Part shown: one piece after another, positions 1 through 12,945 of the stretch
Layout of the letters: every line of letters begins with the position of its first letter
Numbering within the stretch: position 1 is the stretch's first letter
DNA from: Epiperipatus broadwayi
Lineage: Eukaryota > Onychophora > Udeonychophora > Euonychophora > Peripatidae
NCBI GenBank assembly: GCA_028023455.1
Contig: JAQFVV010000111.1
Location: 1,681,909 to 1,745,908 of the forward strand
Reading direction: 5' to 3'
Length of the DNA stretch: 64,000 nucleotides
The notes under the pieces: model-generated
What the model was told of the DNA's origin: nothing
What the model saw: the letters and a program-made list of their open reading frames with translations, nothing else
The model's database searches: none
Program-made: the position numbers and the translations under genes

Positions 1-60
1 TTCAGAATATCCCTATTCTCAGACCAGTTTCTAGATCTGGCTTTCATCAGGTAGACATTA
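1..60 (-). repeat. degraded core of the 47485-type foldback repeat family
   Basis: The segment reads like the core seen at 47600-47650: a CCCTAT start, then ACCAGTTTCTAG, then a GGCTTTCATCAGG block that matches GGCCTTCGTCAGTG in the better copies. It is cut by the window edge. Similarity was judged by eye over about 50 bases with many differences, so family membership is likely but not proven. Confidence 0.4.
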
Positions 61-2700
61 ACATTAAAAATTAGCCCCATGTGAATTTTTCAAATGAATA
101 TATATATATATATAAAATCATTTATGATAAAGTTATACATAGACTGTATATATATTTGAATAATTCACTAAATGTTGTTGTAATGTGATAAAATATCAGA
201 AATGTATTTAAAACATTTAATTTTGACTTAACACTTCCAAATAATTACTTTTTAAATTTTTTTGCTAAACTATCTCACTATAGTCCTAAAAATTGTGCAT
301 CTTAACAGAAACTTTAACTCCAGAAATGAATAAAGTCTATGGTGTTCTAAATATGAGATGTGTGAGTGGTGTAGGAAGTGGCAGATCCATTATATTAACT
401 GCAATATGTTCTATCATTAGCTTAGTTATAGCACTTTAATAACATTACTGAAGTTGTCTTCTAACAAACAATTTAACATAAAGTAAATATCAACAATTGT
501 TTTTTGAAAATATATATATAAATATCCTTACATACATATTTCATTTTGTACCGGTCGAAAAACATCCACCACCTAAACTGCAGGTCGGATCCAAACTCAG
601 CTGAACCAAACTGAATTCAAACCCAACTCACTAGCTCAGATTAGTAGAAATCTAAATCGACGACACAGTGCTATGCGCCAAAAAACTAGCTCAACGGTTG
701 GTGAGAATTAGATCCCTGAACTGACACTAATATCGGATAATGAACTGACTAAAGATAATTTTAAATCGAATCAGACAGCGAGCCTTAACATTAAATAATT
801 ATTGAATAACAGACTTAAGAAATAAAAAACCAAGTGTGTTTATAAAATATTTAATAATAATAGTAATAGTTTTGTTTGAATTTTAAATGAGATTATATTA
901 ATCACCTCTAGCCTTTAACAGAGCTTATAATTATAATAAGAGTGGCGGTCCTTATTATATGCCAATGAGTATTACGCAATATTATGGAATTCTATGTCTA
1001 TACCCCCAACAAGAAACTAAAGGCAGATAAAGGTATTCAGTTGTAAAGGAAATTATTACTCTAATTTTATACGAAAGAATGTGAGATTTATTTTCACATT
1101 CGCAAATCCATTCATGAAAAGCAAGATGCATATTTAGGGCATAACTTTAACCTTTATTAGAAAACTTATTTAATTTGAAATAACTGAGAAGTTGTTCAAC
1201 TTTAATTGAAATCACTTCATCACGAATTACGAGCATCAGAACGGGTTTTACTGGAACAGAGGGGTAATGGTGCTGACGAATTATGAGCTATAAAGTAAAC
1301 ATGAAAGATAATCGCTGGTCAGTGGTTTAAGTAGTATGGCGGCTTGCATTTGACAAATCTTACTGCTCTTTAAGATGTGGAACACGGGGAAAGCTAGGCC
1401 GAGTCGTAATTATGAACCTTTGGTGATCCGAATATAATATAAGCAGGGGAGGAAGTGCTTTCTTCCTCAATAATTTAAAATATCAGTAATATTACCACCG
1501 ACAAGCCTGCGAAATGAATGATAGCCCTACGTCAGCAATGTTCAAAGATGATGACTTGATAGTTACCGTTTGGAAAAAAAAATCCAATTTTATTATAGAA
1601 TGCTCTATATGATGATTTGATCAAATGAATTAAAGTCAAACGAGCTTTTAACTAACATTACTTTAAAGCATTTATAAAATTATATTAATTATGCCCCAAA
1701 CATCATGCCCTCCCTGAATCTTAATAGAAAGTAACAGAAATTTGAATTAGAATATATTTAGTTGATTCCTTTATCGACCCTTTGCAAAAACATTTTAATA
1801 TTATATATAAATAACTAAATATTGGTGAACACGAGAAAATAGCTGGGGCATAGATTAGAATCGGAGCTAATAATTTATTATTAGTCAATTATAAAAATAG
1901 TAAATATTTAATAATTTCTTTCGACTCAATGATTGATAGAACTGTATAAATCTAGTTCTAATGGGCGAGAATTTATGATTAGACTTAATATTATATTATT
2001 TGCATAAAGCATATGGAACAAAGGAGCTCATCGGGTCGAAAGATTATTGGCATATAATTAAAAATAAACAACATTAATAACTCACACGATAAATATATAT
2101 AATATAGTAAATGAACCGCCATTGTAAGAAAGGAAAATTAAATCTAAGAACTAGAGATTGAGAGAATTACTACGAATTTAAAAAGCATAAATAAAAGAAA
2201 GTTTTACAGAGTATTACATTTATAAGTGAGAAGAGCTCCTAGAGGGAGTGTAAAATAAAGTTCGAAACTGGCCAGAAAGTTACGATTCATGATGGAAATA
2301 TATTACCGTTTCTCCCGGGACTGGTTCCTTAGTTTACACGTCTGAGTTGGTGGAAACGTAGGCACGCATTTGATTGATTACTTGAACAGCATTTTATTTG
2401 ATTTTGGCAGCATGATTGGTCCGGAAAGGATTTAGCAGCTTCATTGAAGATTTTCAGGGGACTTCAGGAACCGTAGCCAGATTCCTGACATTTAGCCCTT
2501 CACCATGATAGGAACACTATTTGAATTTATGATTTTAAAACGCACAGAATTTACTGGCACTTCTCTACAACAAAGATGGCTTTTTTTTCTCCAAACTTTT
2601 CAGAGCTATTTATACTGTATCATATGCCTTCAGGCTAGCGCTTCTTTCATTATCAATGTTACAAAATTTACTGATTGTTTTTAGATACATTCCTTCAATA
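61..2700. other. AT-rich non-coding DNA, nothing recognised
   Basis: No long open frame, RNA gene or transposon terminus was recognised. Patches at 541-780, 1240-1560 and 2270-2560 are noticeably less AT-rich than the surroundings and may be remnants of old elements, but I cannot assign them. Confidence 0.5.
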
Positions 2701-2722
2701 AGACTTTCAAACTCATTAACTT

Positions 2723-2752
2723 GAATTCATTTTCTAATTAGAAAATGAATTC
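2723..2752. repeat. 30-bp perfect palindrome
   Basis: GAATTCATTTTC, then the self-complementary centre TAATTA, then GAAAATGAATTC forms a perfect palindrome with EcoRI-type GAATTC ends. A related GAAAATGATTTTAATTAGG follows at once, suggesting a local inverted duplication. No function is implied. Confidence 0.85.
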
Positions 2753-4495
2753 TTAAAATCAGAAAATGATTTTAATTAGGAAATCCTTACATTTTAAATA
2801 CTTATCTTTTTCTCTAATTAATAGAACTTTACCTATTGTTTTGGAAAGGGAGAATCTGAAAGCTTATCGAAAGAATGTAGCTTTTAATCATTAAAAATTT
2901 AACAAATCATTTAAAAGTGAAATAAACATTCCAGACGCAATGAAACTTTCGAAAAATTATATATATTTAAATATTTATAAATATATATGCACAATCCACG
3001 CAGTTATAATTTTTATAAATTCATGAATAATTCTATCATGAATTTATTAATAGAATTGATCAATTTAAATCTGAAACTAGTTAAATTTAATACACATTTA
3101 TAAAGTAGTTTTTCTTTAAGAAAACTAGCGTGGATTGACCGTATAAAGCCCCATTGCATCGGAAATTTAAGGTTAGTACTAGAGTTTGAAGTGGGCTTAT
3201 GGCTAGATGTCATGAAACTAGGATCGAACTCAGATCCGACTGCTTCAATTTAGAATATTGCCTTAGTGAAAATCAATTTGTTACATATTTGGTTTATTTT
3301 AAGTCATTCCAAAATCATAATTTATACAACTGAATTTGTCATAAGCAGCTCTCACACTTAAAAGAAAAGAACTCCAACACAAAATTATCATCATCAGAAA
3401 ATAAAAAATCCAACATTTCTTTCAGTTAATGAAATGATTAAATTTTCAATTTAAATATAATAATGTAGAATTACTGTAGAATTAAAAAGTGTTAATCTGT
3501 TCAATATGAAAAAGTTAAAAAATATCAAATGTAATAAAGAATCTTTTTTAAAGAAAAAATATATAACTGATTCAGTATTTTTTTTTTTTTGTTAAATGTT
3601 TTATAGAGAAAAAAAACTTTAATGATTGGGATATTTACAACTTGTGGAATTATTTAATAACAATCATAATATCTTAAAAACAGGAAGTGTATACACATCA
3701 TCTGTTTGTCATGCCAACCAATCTGGATTTGAGTCCAATACAAATAAATCATAGTTTTTTCAATTCACAAGCAGACAGGATTTTCTTTAGAGATAACCAA
3801 TATCCAATCCAGCAATGCATCCAGTATTAGCTAGAAAATGGTTATCTAGTTATTATTAATTAAAGTATAATAATAGCCTCATAATAATTGGAGGTTGGTT
3901 AAATGGGTGGAAATGCATCTAATAGAGTTAGACTAGATAAAACTACAAAGTATTATTTTAATGGCTGCTTTTGTACTAATATCAGTATAAAGCATGCTTT
4001 ATATTTTAAAATGCTATATTTTATTAATAAAATAAATGTATATAGTATATAAAATTATATTTACATATATGCAAAACTATAGATACAAAGATTTAAATTG
4101 TTAATAGTTTGAATTTATAGTAAGGAAGAAAAAAGATTATTGATGAAATTGAAAAATTCATAAATCCAAAAGCTTTAAGCCTTACATTTTGGATCAATAT
4201 TTTGATCTGCATTAAAAAATATAAGTAAAACATATGGCCTTCATTATTGATAGAAAGGCGTCATAACCCTATAAATATTGAGTTCTCAATTTTTGCCTTT
4301 AAATATCATCATATTAAACCTTTGTTAATATCTAATTTTCTGACATTATAAATGTTTTATGATAAAAATAAAGATATAATAAACCTTGGTTTATTTTTAT
4401 CTATCTGAGAAAATGCTTCTGGAGGCTACAAAATGAAAGTTATTCAAAAGTTAAGAAGTAAATACTTTAATAATTTATAATTATATAGTGTATAC
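2753..4495. other. AT-rich non-coding DNA
   Basis: Low-complexity sequence with poly-A and poly-T runs. Apart from the tRNA-like box at 3221, nothing was recognised. The short open frame on the minus strand at 3013-3213 has no family signature. Confidence 0.5.
3195..3265 (-). repeat. possible tRNA-derived SINE remnant
   Basis: On the minus strand, GAGTTCGATCC at 3221-3231 fits the RNA polymerase III box B consensus RGTTCRANTCC. It is preceded by tRNA-like sequence with TTCTAAATT, resembling the SINE at 15897-16093. No clear box A or target-site duplication was found, so this is only a candidate. Confidence 0.25.
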
Positions 4496-4499
4496 ATAT

Positions 4500-6395
4500 T
4501 ATTATCCTCACTTTCAAGTCGTATATAAATAAATCTACTGCAAAATCAAAGACTGTCCAAGATTAATTCTTGTTCCTCCAGTTCTTAGCTTCTCTACTTC
4601 ACTTTAACAAAGTTTCTTATATATAGCCATTTTCTAAATCTCTTACAATTTCTTAAAACTCAGTTTAAGATTTTAGGAGTGTATCTGTTACTGTCTTTTC
4701 AAGTGACATGCCATGCCTAATTCCATTTTGACCTCTTTAATTATTTCAAGGTCCAATTATAATGTTTTTCTCACCCATGTATTTTGCTTTTGATCCATCT
4801 TGCAAATCTTAACAAATATCCATATTTTACTATATAGTCTGTAATCTCTGTACTGTTCTAATAATTTTTGCCAGTCCCAATAAGTACTAGTAAAATATAT
4901 TTATTATAAAACCTTTCTTTTCAAGCATATGGGCCTATTTTGTTTTAATATTATTTTTATCAAAATCATCAAATAAGTTTCATTCTATAATTAATTTCAT
5001 TCATTATGTTCCATCTATATTAATAATTTAAGCAAGATAATTTAACTTCTAATTCATTATTATCAATTATTTTTTCATCTTTTTTGAATAGTCGTTCAAC
5101 ATAATTTTACTCTTTTTAGCATTTATCTTTAACCTACTTTAATTACTTTTGTTTATAGCTCTTGTATATTCCTAAAGCTTTCAAGTATCACTTGCAAACA
5201 CATCAGTAGCAAAATTTGAATAATCTCTATTTATTTTTATTTCCATACCTTCCCATAAAGCTTAAAGTTTTGGACATGGAATCATTTGACCATGCACTTT
5301 TATCAATATTAATTTTTTTAATATCAACATGCAATCCGATCATTGCTATTGCATTCTGATAAATGATCTTCAGAAAGCAATATATACTGAAGTTAGGATT
5401 TGATGTTCCAAATTTTTATTTGCTGAGAAAATGCTATAGTCTAATATTTCATAATCTACAAATCTAATACAAAATAGTAATTCATATTAATTAGTATTTA
5501 CTATAAGTTCTCTCATTAACTAGCTTGTTCTTTTAAATATAAGTTGAAATAATTTTAGTAAAGACATATAAAAATGATAGATCAGTAATTTCTAATATAA
5601 TCTTTTCCACCTCTTAAAAATAAATATCAATTCTGCATTTTTCCACTCATCTCATTATTCATTTATCATTTAGGCATTTTAAGCATAGATTTACCAACAA
5701 TTTACATCATATAGCTTTCCAATAACTTATTACTTCACTTGTTTCTTTTAAAAATATCTTTATAATCATTCAATCATGCCAGAAATTTTTCCTATCTTCA
5801 TATATTTTAATCCATATCTCATTTCTCCATTTAAAATATAAGGCATTTCAAAAGATTTTGTAATTATAGGTGTTTCTTTTTTTCCTCTTGTTCTTTATTA
5901 GTATTGTGCAGCTTTTCCTCACAGTTTGTGAGGTCTTCTCTTTTTAGTAATATTATCATTCATCTAATCAACAAAGTAATTTTCCTTCAATAACAAGATG
6001 TTTCATATTTTCAAAATATTTATTCTTGTTTAATAGCTTTTGTTATTTATTTTCTTATATCAGTATTAACTCTATCTTTCTCTTTTTTTTTGGAACTATT
6101 TTACAGCATTCCAGATTTTACATTCCTTTTTTTTCACATAAAGGAGAGTTTAAATATCAAATAACTGCTGCTTGACTATTCTTGCTAATTATAGTTATTC
6201 TATGACTTGATTTTCTTACTATTCTTAATAGAATATCAGCTAGATTTTTTACTGATTGCATTCAAGTATGAGTCATCTTTTACGTCTATTAAAATTTTAA
6301 ATTGAATTTCAAATTTAAATTTTAATTCATTGGAAAATCTCTGAAGGTTAGAGATATCAATTGTTAATATGCATTTCTTAGTAACTGTTGGATAT
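4500..6395 (-). pseudogene. decayed RTE-type LINE (3' half, minus strand)
   Basis: Blocks of this region align by eye, in order and orientation, with the better RTE copy at 28429-31672. Near 4660, CAGTTTAAGATTTT matches 28605-28620. Around 4885-4950, a stretch running through TTTCTTTTCAAGCATATGGGC corresponds to 28850-28910. Near 6320, TTTAATTCATTGGAAAATCT followed by GGTTAGAGATATCAA corresponds to 30398-30445. The reading frame is destroyed by many stops and indels, so no protein is expected. Divergence from the better copy is much higher than in the 28 kb element, which marks an older insertion. Boundaries are approximate. Confidence 0.7.
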
Positions 6396-6399
6396 CTAT

Positions 6400-7430
6400 A
6401 TAGTTGAATATATATATATTCAATTTTATGTTTTTAACCACTGCATGGAGCTAATAAAACCTTATACTGGGATGACTCACCGATAAAGTGAAGAGTTTTT
6501 ATTTTGAAGTGATTTCTAGTAATAATAAGTACCTAATACAGATTTACAGCTTAATTTATAAATTTAATGTATAATTTCAAAGCTCTTATTACTTGTAATT
6601 AACTTTTTGATCAAATTTTTTTTATTATTTGCCTTTTAATAAAAAAATTTATTTAGTTTTGAAAAAATGAGAAAAAAAAATTATGGTCAATGGTCATTGT
6701 CGACTTTTCCATAAACAATACTCAAGACCAAAATAAAACTATATAATTTTTCATAAAATAAATTGGATTGTATTATTCAATATAAATTACAATAAAACTG
6801 ATGAATCAGTTTTATAACCAATAGAAAGAAATTTAAAGTGAAAATTATTTTGTTCTAGTTTATTAAAAAATTTATCTATCTATTAATATCCTTTAATAAA
6901 GTAGGCTGAATCTTAAATTTATTGATGAAATATCCCAGTACAGTTTCATTAGATCCAAGCAATGTTTAAAGGCATAAAACTAAACATAAAATCATATGCA
7001 GATACCTAATTATATTGATAACTTTTGTCTTACCTATGCACTAACATATATCTTATATTCTACTAAGCAACATTTATTTCTTGCTATTGAAAGTAATAGC
7101 AATTTATAAAAGATTTATACGTTAAAGAAACAATGGAAGAAATAAAATAAAACTGCAGTCACTTTAATTTTAAAATACATACTTTTTATTAAAATGTGAT
7201 CCAACCCTGCTATCCCTTCATTTAAAACAGTTTGGGATTTTTCTCAAAAAAAAAAAGGGTCATATCCCAATTAATGAATGAAATGCCGCAACATAAAAAA
7301 AAATCTCATATATAAAACAAGCAATTATACTGATTTCCTATGTTAAAGTATTTAACCGACTAAAAAAAAAAAGTATTTAACTGACTAACACAGAGTCAAA
7401 ATTTGTCATAAACTTTGAATATTGTCTCTC
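6400..7430. other. AT-rich non-coding DNA
   Basis: No gene or repeat family was recognised. A near-tandem pair of AGTATTTAACYGACTA units separated by poly-A lies at about 7346-7390. The short self-complementary stretch GAATATATATATATTC lies near 6406. Confidence 0.5.
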
Positions 7431-7434
7431 ATGA

Positions 7435-7690
7435 AGACTGTGGAAACAGCCTTAAAGTTCTTTGATTCATCTTGTGCTTACAGGAACTGAACAGAGCAAA
7501 TTCCTAATATCCATTCCTTAGGTTTTTGTCATCTTGTAGATGTTATTACTACATAATTATTCATACAGTGTTCAAACATGAATGGGTTGCTTACAATATG
7601 CACCAGGCAGCACGACAAGTTTATTGGCTTTTTACTTCTGAGTTTTAAGAGCAAGAAACAATGATCTTTGTCGTTTTTACTATAATATTT
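7435..7690 (+). mobile_element. 5' leader fragment of the RTE family
   Basis: This segment matches, in opposite orientation, the leader of the RTE copy at about 31395-31650. Shared blocks include TTTGATTCATCTT, a GAGCA...AAATTCCTAAT motif, TGTTATTACTA...ATTATTCATA, and a final AAGTTTATTGGCT...TTACTTCTGAGTTT block. Coding sequence does not follow, so only the untranslated leader survives here. It could be a fragment left by deletion, or an independent leader-bearing copy that lost its body. Confidence 0.65.
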
Positions 7691-7699
7691 CTCTTTTTT

Positions 7700-8300
7700 T
7701 ATATCACTATTTCATATATATGTAAAAAAACAAATTTTTTTTTTTAAAATTAGTATAATACTAACAATATTATCAAGCCTTTATCATAGGATGTATGTGC
7801 ATATGCAACTTACATGTAAAGAATCCATCCCTATAACAATTAACAACAGTAGAAAAGATCAAAATTTAATATAGTTACAAATTTCAAGCAGGCACGAAAA
7901 AAAAAAGCATATAATATATATGTATTAGTTCAAATTAATTGTAACTATAGTATTTATATGTGCAAAAATATTATGGATAGTCATATAAATAAATTAAATT
8001 AACTAAAATATCTGAAAATGAATAAATAAATGAGCAATTTGTTTAATAGACAATAGACTGAGAATTGTAAAAATAGATATTTAAGATATGTTACTTCACA
8101 GGCAGTGATCAATTCTATAAAATGATTTGTTACAGACAAAAAGAAATAAAAATCACATACAGAAAACAAATGCAAAAAATGACCAAAAAAAATATAAATG
8201 TGCTTTTAAAAATGAACTTAATATTAACATAATATTAACTGGATCACTATCATTAATGACAACAAGTAAATAATGAATATGAGTAATCCAATTCCAAAAA
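7700..8300. other. AT-rich non-coding DNA
   Basis: Poly-A/T-rich sequence with no recognisable gene, repeat family or terminus. Confidence 0.5.
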
Positions 8301-8305
8301 AAAAA

Positions 8306-9370
8306 TTAATATAGAAATAATAATAAATAATAATAGACCAATTCATGAAACATAAATATGCCCACATAAAAACATGCTAGTTTTGTTTGTCTGATTTGTT
8401 GATGGCAGTTTTTTTTTTCAACAAATTTTCCTTTATAAAAGATTCCAATACTTTGTTTAATTGTAGCTCTCCAATGTGGTATATTTTTAGCCATGATTTC
8501 TTAATGAAAGCAATTAAAACTGCATTTCTTCAGAATGTTTCTGAGATAAATCTTCATAATTGCCTATTCTGCAAAAATCATTCTCAAACTCATCATTAAA
8601 AAAACTTTTTAAGAAAGTCTGTTACTATTTATGTGTTAAATACATTCAATTAAACGAGTGATTTTACAATAAAGTGAAAAAGACATTGATTGATCCTATG
8701 ATCTAGCCATTGCATTTTTAGAATTTTACAGAGCACCCTTAAATGACATTTTTCTTAAATCTTTGCTACATTGATATGATTCAAATCCTTCTTCCATATA
8801 ATAAAAAGGATAAAATAACTTAGATACAGTAGTTATACCTCTGTGAAAAAATAATTGCAGCAATAGTATATTGGAGTCAGTGGGACTTCAGTATCTAAAT
8901 CTGCCTTTCTTCCTATGTCAGCAAAATAATTAAACTGGATCACTTTCTCAAATTGATAACCATTTAAGCTATGATTTGCTATTCTTTTTTCATCAATAGT
9001 TGATATAGGATTTGATTTTATGAAGATTAATCAATTTCTAAATCAGTATTTATATGTTACATTCAAAATATTAAGTATATTCTGTGGCACAACACTATTA
9101 TCATATTGTAAATTCAGAAACCAATAAACTGAAGCATTTATTTTTAATTGGTCCAAATTAAAAATTATATCATCAAATCAGTTATCACGTCTTAATATCT
9201 GATTTATGAAGTTGTCTATAAACAATTCTGAATATCATTATTATAAAAAGCAAAAGCAAAGTTGTAGCTAGTGCACATCCTTGTTTAATATCTATTTTCA
9301 TTTCAAATGCCTGATTTTTCACTAATGACAATAATACTTCTCTCATTTATGTAAAAGCTGTAAATAATCC
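8306..9370 (-). pseudogene. decayed non-LTR retrotransposon reverse transcriptase
   Basis: Read on the minus strand in shifting frames, the region carries ordered landmarks of a LINE polymerase. First comes a KQGCALATTL block near 9270-9290, matching the usual VKQGCVLAPTLF motif. Next is a decayed LQYDNSVV block, where the normal catalytic motif is LQYADDNAV. Then come ANHSLNGYQFEKVIQFNYF, ADLDTEV and the C-terminal LRVLCKILKMQWLDHRIN segment near 8680-8740. The tail at 8306-8494 reads IPHWRATIKQSIGIF, like the end of the same protein family. The YADD core has lost residues and several frameshifts are present, so it is inactive. This is a different LINE family from the RTE elements. Confidence 0.7.
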
Positions 9371-9399
9371 ATGCTATACAATGAACATTAGAAGCACAA

Positions 9400-11170
9400 A
9401 CTTACATATAATAAGATATTATACTGCTTAGTGTTTTACATATGACTATATATAACAACTCATAAATATCACAAATTAAAAACTTGCACAGTTAAAAATA
9501 TGCTACGAACAATAATTACTTGAATCACATAACTATTTAGAATGAATAATAATAATTAAGAAAATAACAGACAAGTAAGAGCAAGAATAAATCTCTGACA
9601 ATGATTGCTTCATCTCATTTTAGCATTATAGCAGCCCTACAATAACAGTGTGCTGGTTTTATATAATCCATACACATTTTCAGAAATATATACTATTCCC
9701 ATCATAAAATGAAAGCACACAATATTCATATATATATAAATGGCAATTTTTCAATCTGTATAAAGTTATTATATATCATGTTTATTATTTCTGTGTTAAC
9801 TAAACAGGATCTATCTAGTACTTGTAAAAAAAAAAAAAAAATCAATTGTTATTCAGTCTCCATCTGCAAAATAGTTGTGAACAACCTTTTTTTTTAAAAA
9901 AAAAAAAATTGAAAATGATATATTGCACTTTATCAAAAATACAATCTTAGAATAAATACAGCTTGAAAAAAAGCTTAAGATAACCCGTTAAACTTTTTTT
10001 TTTCCATTTTATAGACATTTTATAATACATTTCTCTCAATTTAATTTCAATACTGTTTGCACTTTATAAAATAAATATTATTAAGATCTAGTATTTACTT
10101 AAACCCTTGAAAAAGACTATAATAAATACAGTAGAACCATGAATTATGGTGCATCTAACTTATTATGATTTCAATTATACAAAAATTATAAATTTTTTTA
10201 TTAACCCCATTATTATAACATTTACTTACCTTGAAATACTCACCTTCATTTTCACGCTTTTTCTAGTTCATGATTGTTCTTTATACAAAATGTAACTAAA
10301 AAAAAATATATATATTTTCAAATTTTACGATATTTCACAGATATTCTTTTTCCGAACATCATATTTAAAAAAAAAAAGGAAAATTTATAAATAAATTTTA
10401 TAATATGCAGCAACAGTTTGCAGTCTTGGAGCACCACACACGATTATTTTATATTAATAAAATTTCTTTGAAAGCACATATATTTTATTCTTTTATTATG
10501 TTTTCCAGATTTCATGTGCATATTAAAATATTTTCTAAGAGTTAATTGCTAAAAGGTTTACAAAATTTTAGAACAAACTTAAAAATTAATACTGATTTAA
10601 AAACACTAAAATAATTAAAGAGATATACTTTTTTGATAAAAAGACTAGTTAATCTAATTATGTTTCTATAAGAGAAAAAAGTTATGGAAAAACAAAAAAA
10701 AAAAAATCACCCAGACCATAATTAATGTCAAATCTTTCTCTATTTACCTTATTTTAAAAATTTCCTTACTGCTTCAGTCAAAGTGTGAGAGCATACCCAT
10801 TCTATAAAATGTGTCCCCTCAATTTATTATTAATAATTATATTATTTTTATTTTTTTTAAATTTAATTTATATTTGCATAGTATACATATAAAAATATAT
10901 GCACGTTGAAAAATACTGTAGACTTGCAATTCAATAAACAATGTGTTTTCTAGTCTAATCAATGTTTATCAATTAAACATGAACTACAATTCAATGTGAG
11001 GGTGACTTGGAACAATATAAGCATAGTTCATAGTTTCACTGTAGTTGAGACAGAGCTTTGTTTTGTAGGAAATTTTATTTGAAACATGTTTTTATTAAAA
11101 AATAATTTTATACTTCTTAAACTCCATATATATAAAATTAGAAATTGTCAAAAAATGTTGCATATTAATG
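9400..11170. other. AT-rich non-coding DNA
   Basis: Dense poly-A/T runs (for example 9826-9841 and 9886-9908). Only the pogo-like terminus at 10129 was recognised. Confidence 0.5.
10129..10210 (+). mobile_element. possible pogo/Tigger-type terminus
   Basis: CAGTAGAACCATGAATTATG directly follows TA at 10127-10128, and TCTAACTTATTATGATTTC comes next. Tc1/mariner elements of the pogo/Tigger group commonly begin CAGTARAACCTCGATTATCCG after a duplicated TA, so this looks like a mutated left end. I did not find a convincing right terminus, so only one end is proposed. Confidence 0.4.
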
Positions 11171-11179
11171 TGAATAGAT

Positions 11180-11639
11180 CAGTAGTTTGACAAACTTCGG
11201 ATTGTGAGTAAATGTGATTCTTTGATCCCATAAAAACATTTTCTATTTCATCTTGTAATTTGTAAATAAACATTTTGATGACTCTAGGAGAGGAAAAATG
11301 CACATTACAACTTTGTTTCTTGAATTCAGCCTTACTATAGAGTAGTAATTATTATATATGATGAATATTTAAATATAAGAAATTTATGAATATATCAAAC
11401 TGTCAAACTAATTTTTTGTTTTTATTTATTTTTAAGAGAAATTTTATTTTCATTAGGATATATACAGATTCTATTATGGTCTATTACTAAAATAAATGTT
11501 CCAAATATATGCACAGCCATTCAGAACTTAGTATTTTTCATGAACATATTTTTCATTCTTTCCTTGCAGCTCTTTAATTGAGGTGGGGGGGGGGGGTAAA
11601 CAAAATAGCTCTTCATGTTAAAAAGTTTGTTGACCCCTG
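11180..11639. mobile_element. hAT-type MITE, 460 bp
   Basis: The left end CAGTAGTTTGACAAACTT and the complement of the right end, CAGGGGTCAACAAACTTT, are related terminal inverted repeats of hAT style. Flanking 8-mers GAATAGAT (11172-11179) and GACTAGAT (11640-11647) differ by one base and fit the 8-bp target duplication typical of hAT. No transposase is encoded, so it must have moved with help from an autonomous relative. A 12-G run sits inside at 11585-11596. Confidence 0.7.
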
Positions 11640-11649
11640 GACTAGATTA

Positions 11650-12755
11650 TTAGAACAAATAAAAAATTAAAAAATGATTTTATTTGCATAAATGCACCAC
11701 AAAGTAACAAATAAGTTTTCTTTAGCTTTCACAGTATTCTTGAAATTGTATAACCAAAATAAAAATGTGTAGTGCTCATGTTAGAAACAGTTTTATATGT
11801 GTTCTTGTTCAGAAATCGTCTAAGAATATTTCCAAATATGAGCACCCTACTTTTATTCAAGTGTTTATAAGAATAAAAGCATTTATTTAAAATATATATA
11901 TATATATACTATTTTCTACTTTTTAGTTTTATAAGTAAGTTTAGATACCATTTAATATTGCTAGATAGTAAGACTGTAAAAGGTACTGAAACCCATATAA
12001 AATTAAAAATTTACACTTTTCACTATTTTTGATAAAAATATTTGCAAATTCTATTATTATCAGAACATATTTATGCAAAGTTTCAACTAGATTAGAAATT
12101 GGAAAGTGGTTGGAAAATGAGTTACAAGATTTCTCAGACAGACATAGGACAAAAAAATGGAATAAGTTAAATAAAAGCATATAATAATAAAAATAATCAT
12201 TAAATTTCATATTTAACAAATATTCAGTTTCCTTAACAAATTGAATATTATTATTTCTAAATTCATAAATTGATTTATAAATGTGTAATACTTTTAAGTA
12301 TAAATAAGTTAATTATAATGCAATATATAATTAGTGAGCACATATTTTATTATTTGATACACTTATAATTTGTGATATGTTGCAACATATCCCAATATTT
12401 TAGAATCAGTAACCCCATGTTTCAATTTAAATAATTGACAATCCATAAGCTAGGATTGGCTTGCTATGTGGAACCATTCTAATAGATAAAGAGAAATTAA
12501 AAAAAAGAAAACTAAAAAGTCTAACTAAAACAATTAAAAAGCATGGTATTATTGTGAAAATAAAAAAATCTATCAATCAAATGGATTAAAGATCAAATCA
12601 ATGATAATATTACTTTAAACCAAATCATTATTCAGATAAGGCTGAAAGCTTGTAGATGGGAGAAGAATTTCAAAGCTAATCAGGACTAGTTCTATAAATT
12701 TAAAAAATGAAACCTTTTTCTTTTTAAAAAAAATGAAAACATTTCTTTTTAATTT
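11650..12755. other. AT-rich non-coding DNA
   Basis: No gene or repeat was recognised. The minus-strand open frame at 11941-12219 is composed of AT-rich codons and shows no domain. Confidence 0.5.
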
Positions 12756-12759
12756 TGTT

Positions 12760-12945
12760 ACAAACATTTAGATATTTAATGTGTTCCTGTAGGTTTGTGA
12801 TGATATTTTGGTTATATTCATATATTGGACTATTTCCATCATCTAATATAAGTATTCAATATCTTAGAAAAATTTAACTTTATTTAAATATTCCAAATAC
12901 ATTCAACTGTTAGTAATAGCACACAGGTTAGTATTGAAGCAGCCA
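12760..12945 (+). repeat. arm 1 of a dispersed inverted repeat pair (mate at 16100-16245)
   Basis: From TACAAACATTTAGATATTT through ATATTGGACTATTTCC and ATTCCAAATACATTCAACTG to TAGCACACAGGTTAGT, this segment is the reverse complement of 16100-16245 with scattered differences. The pair could be two independent copies of one small element in opposite orientation, or the ends of a 3.5-kb unit. Confidence 0.75.
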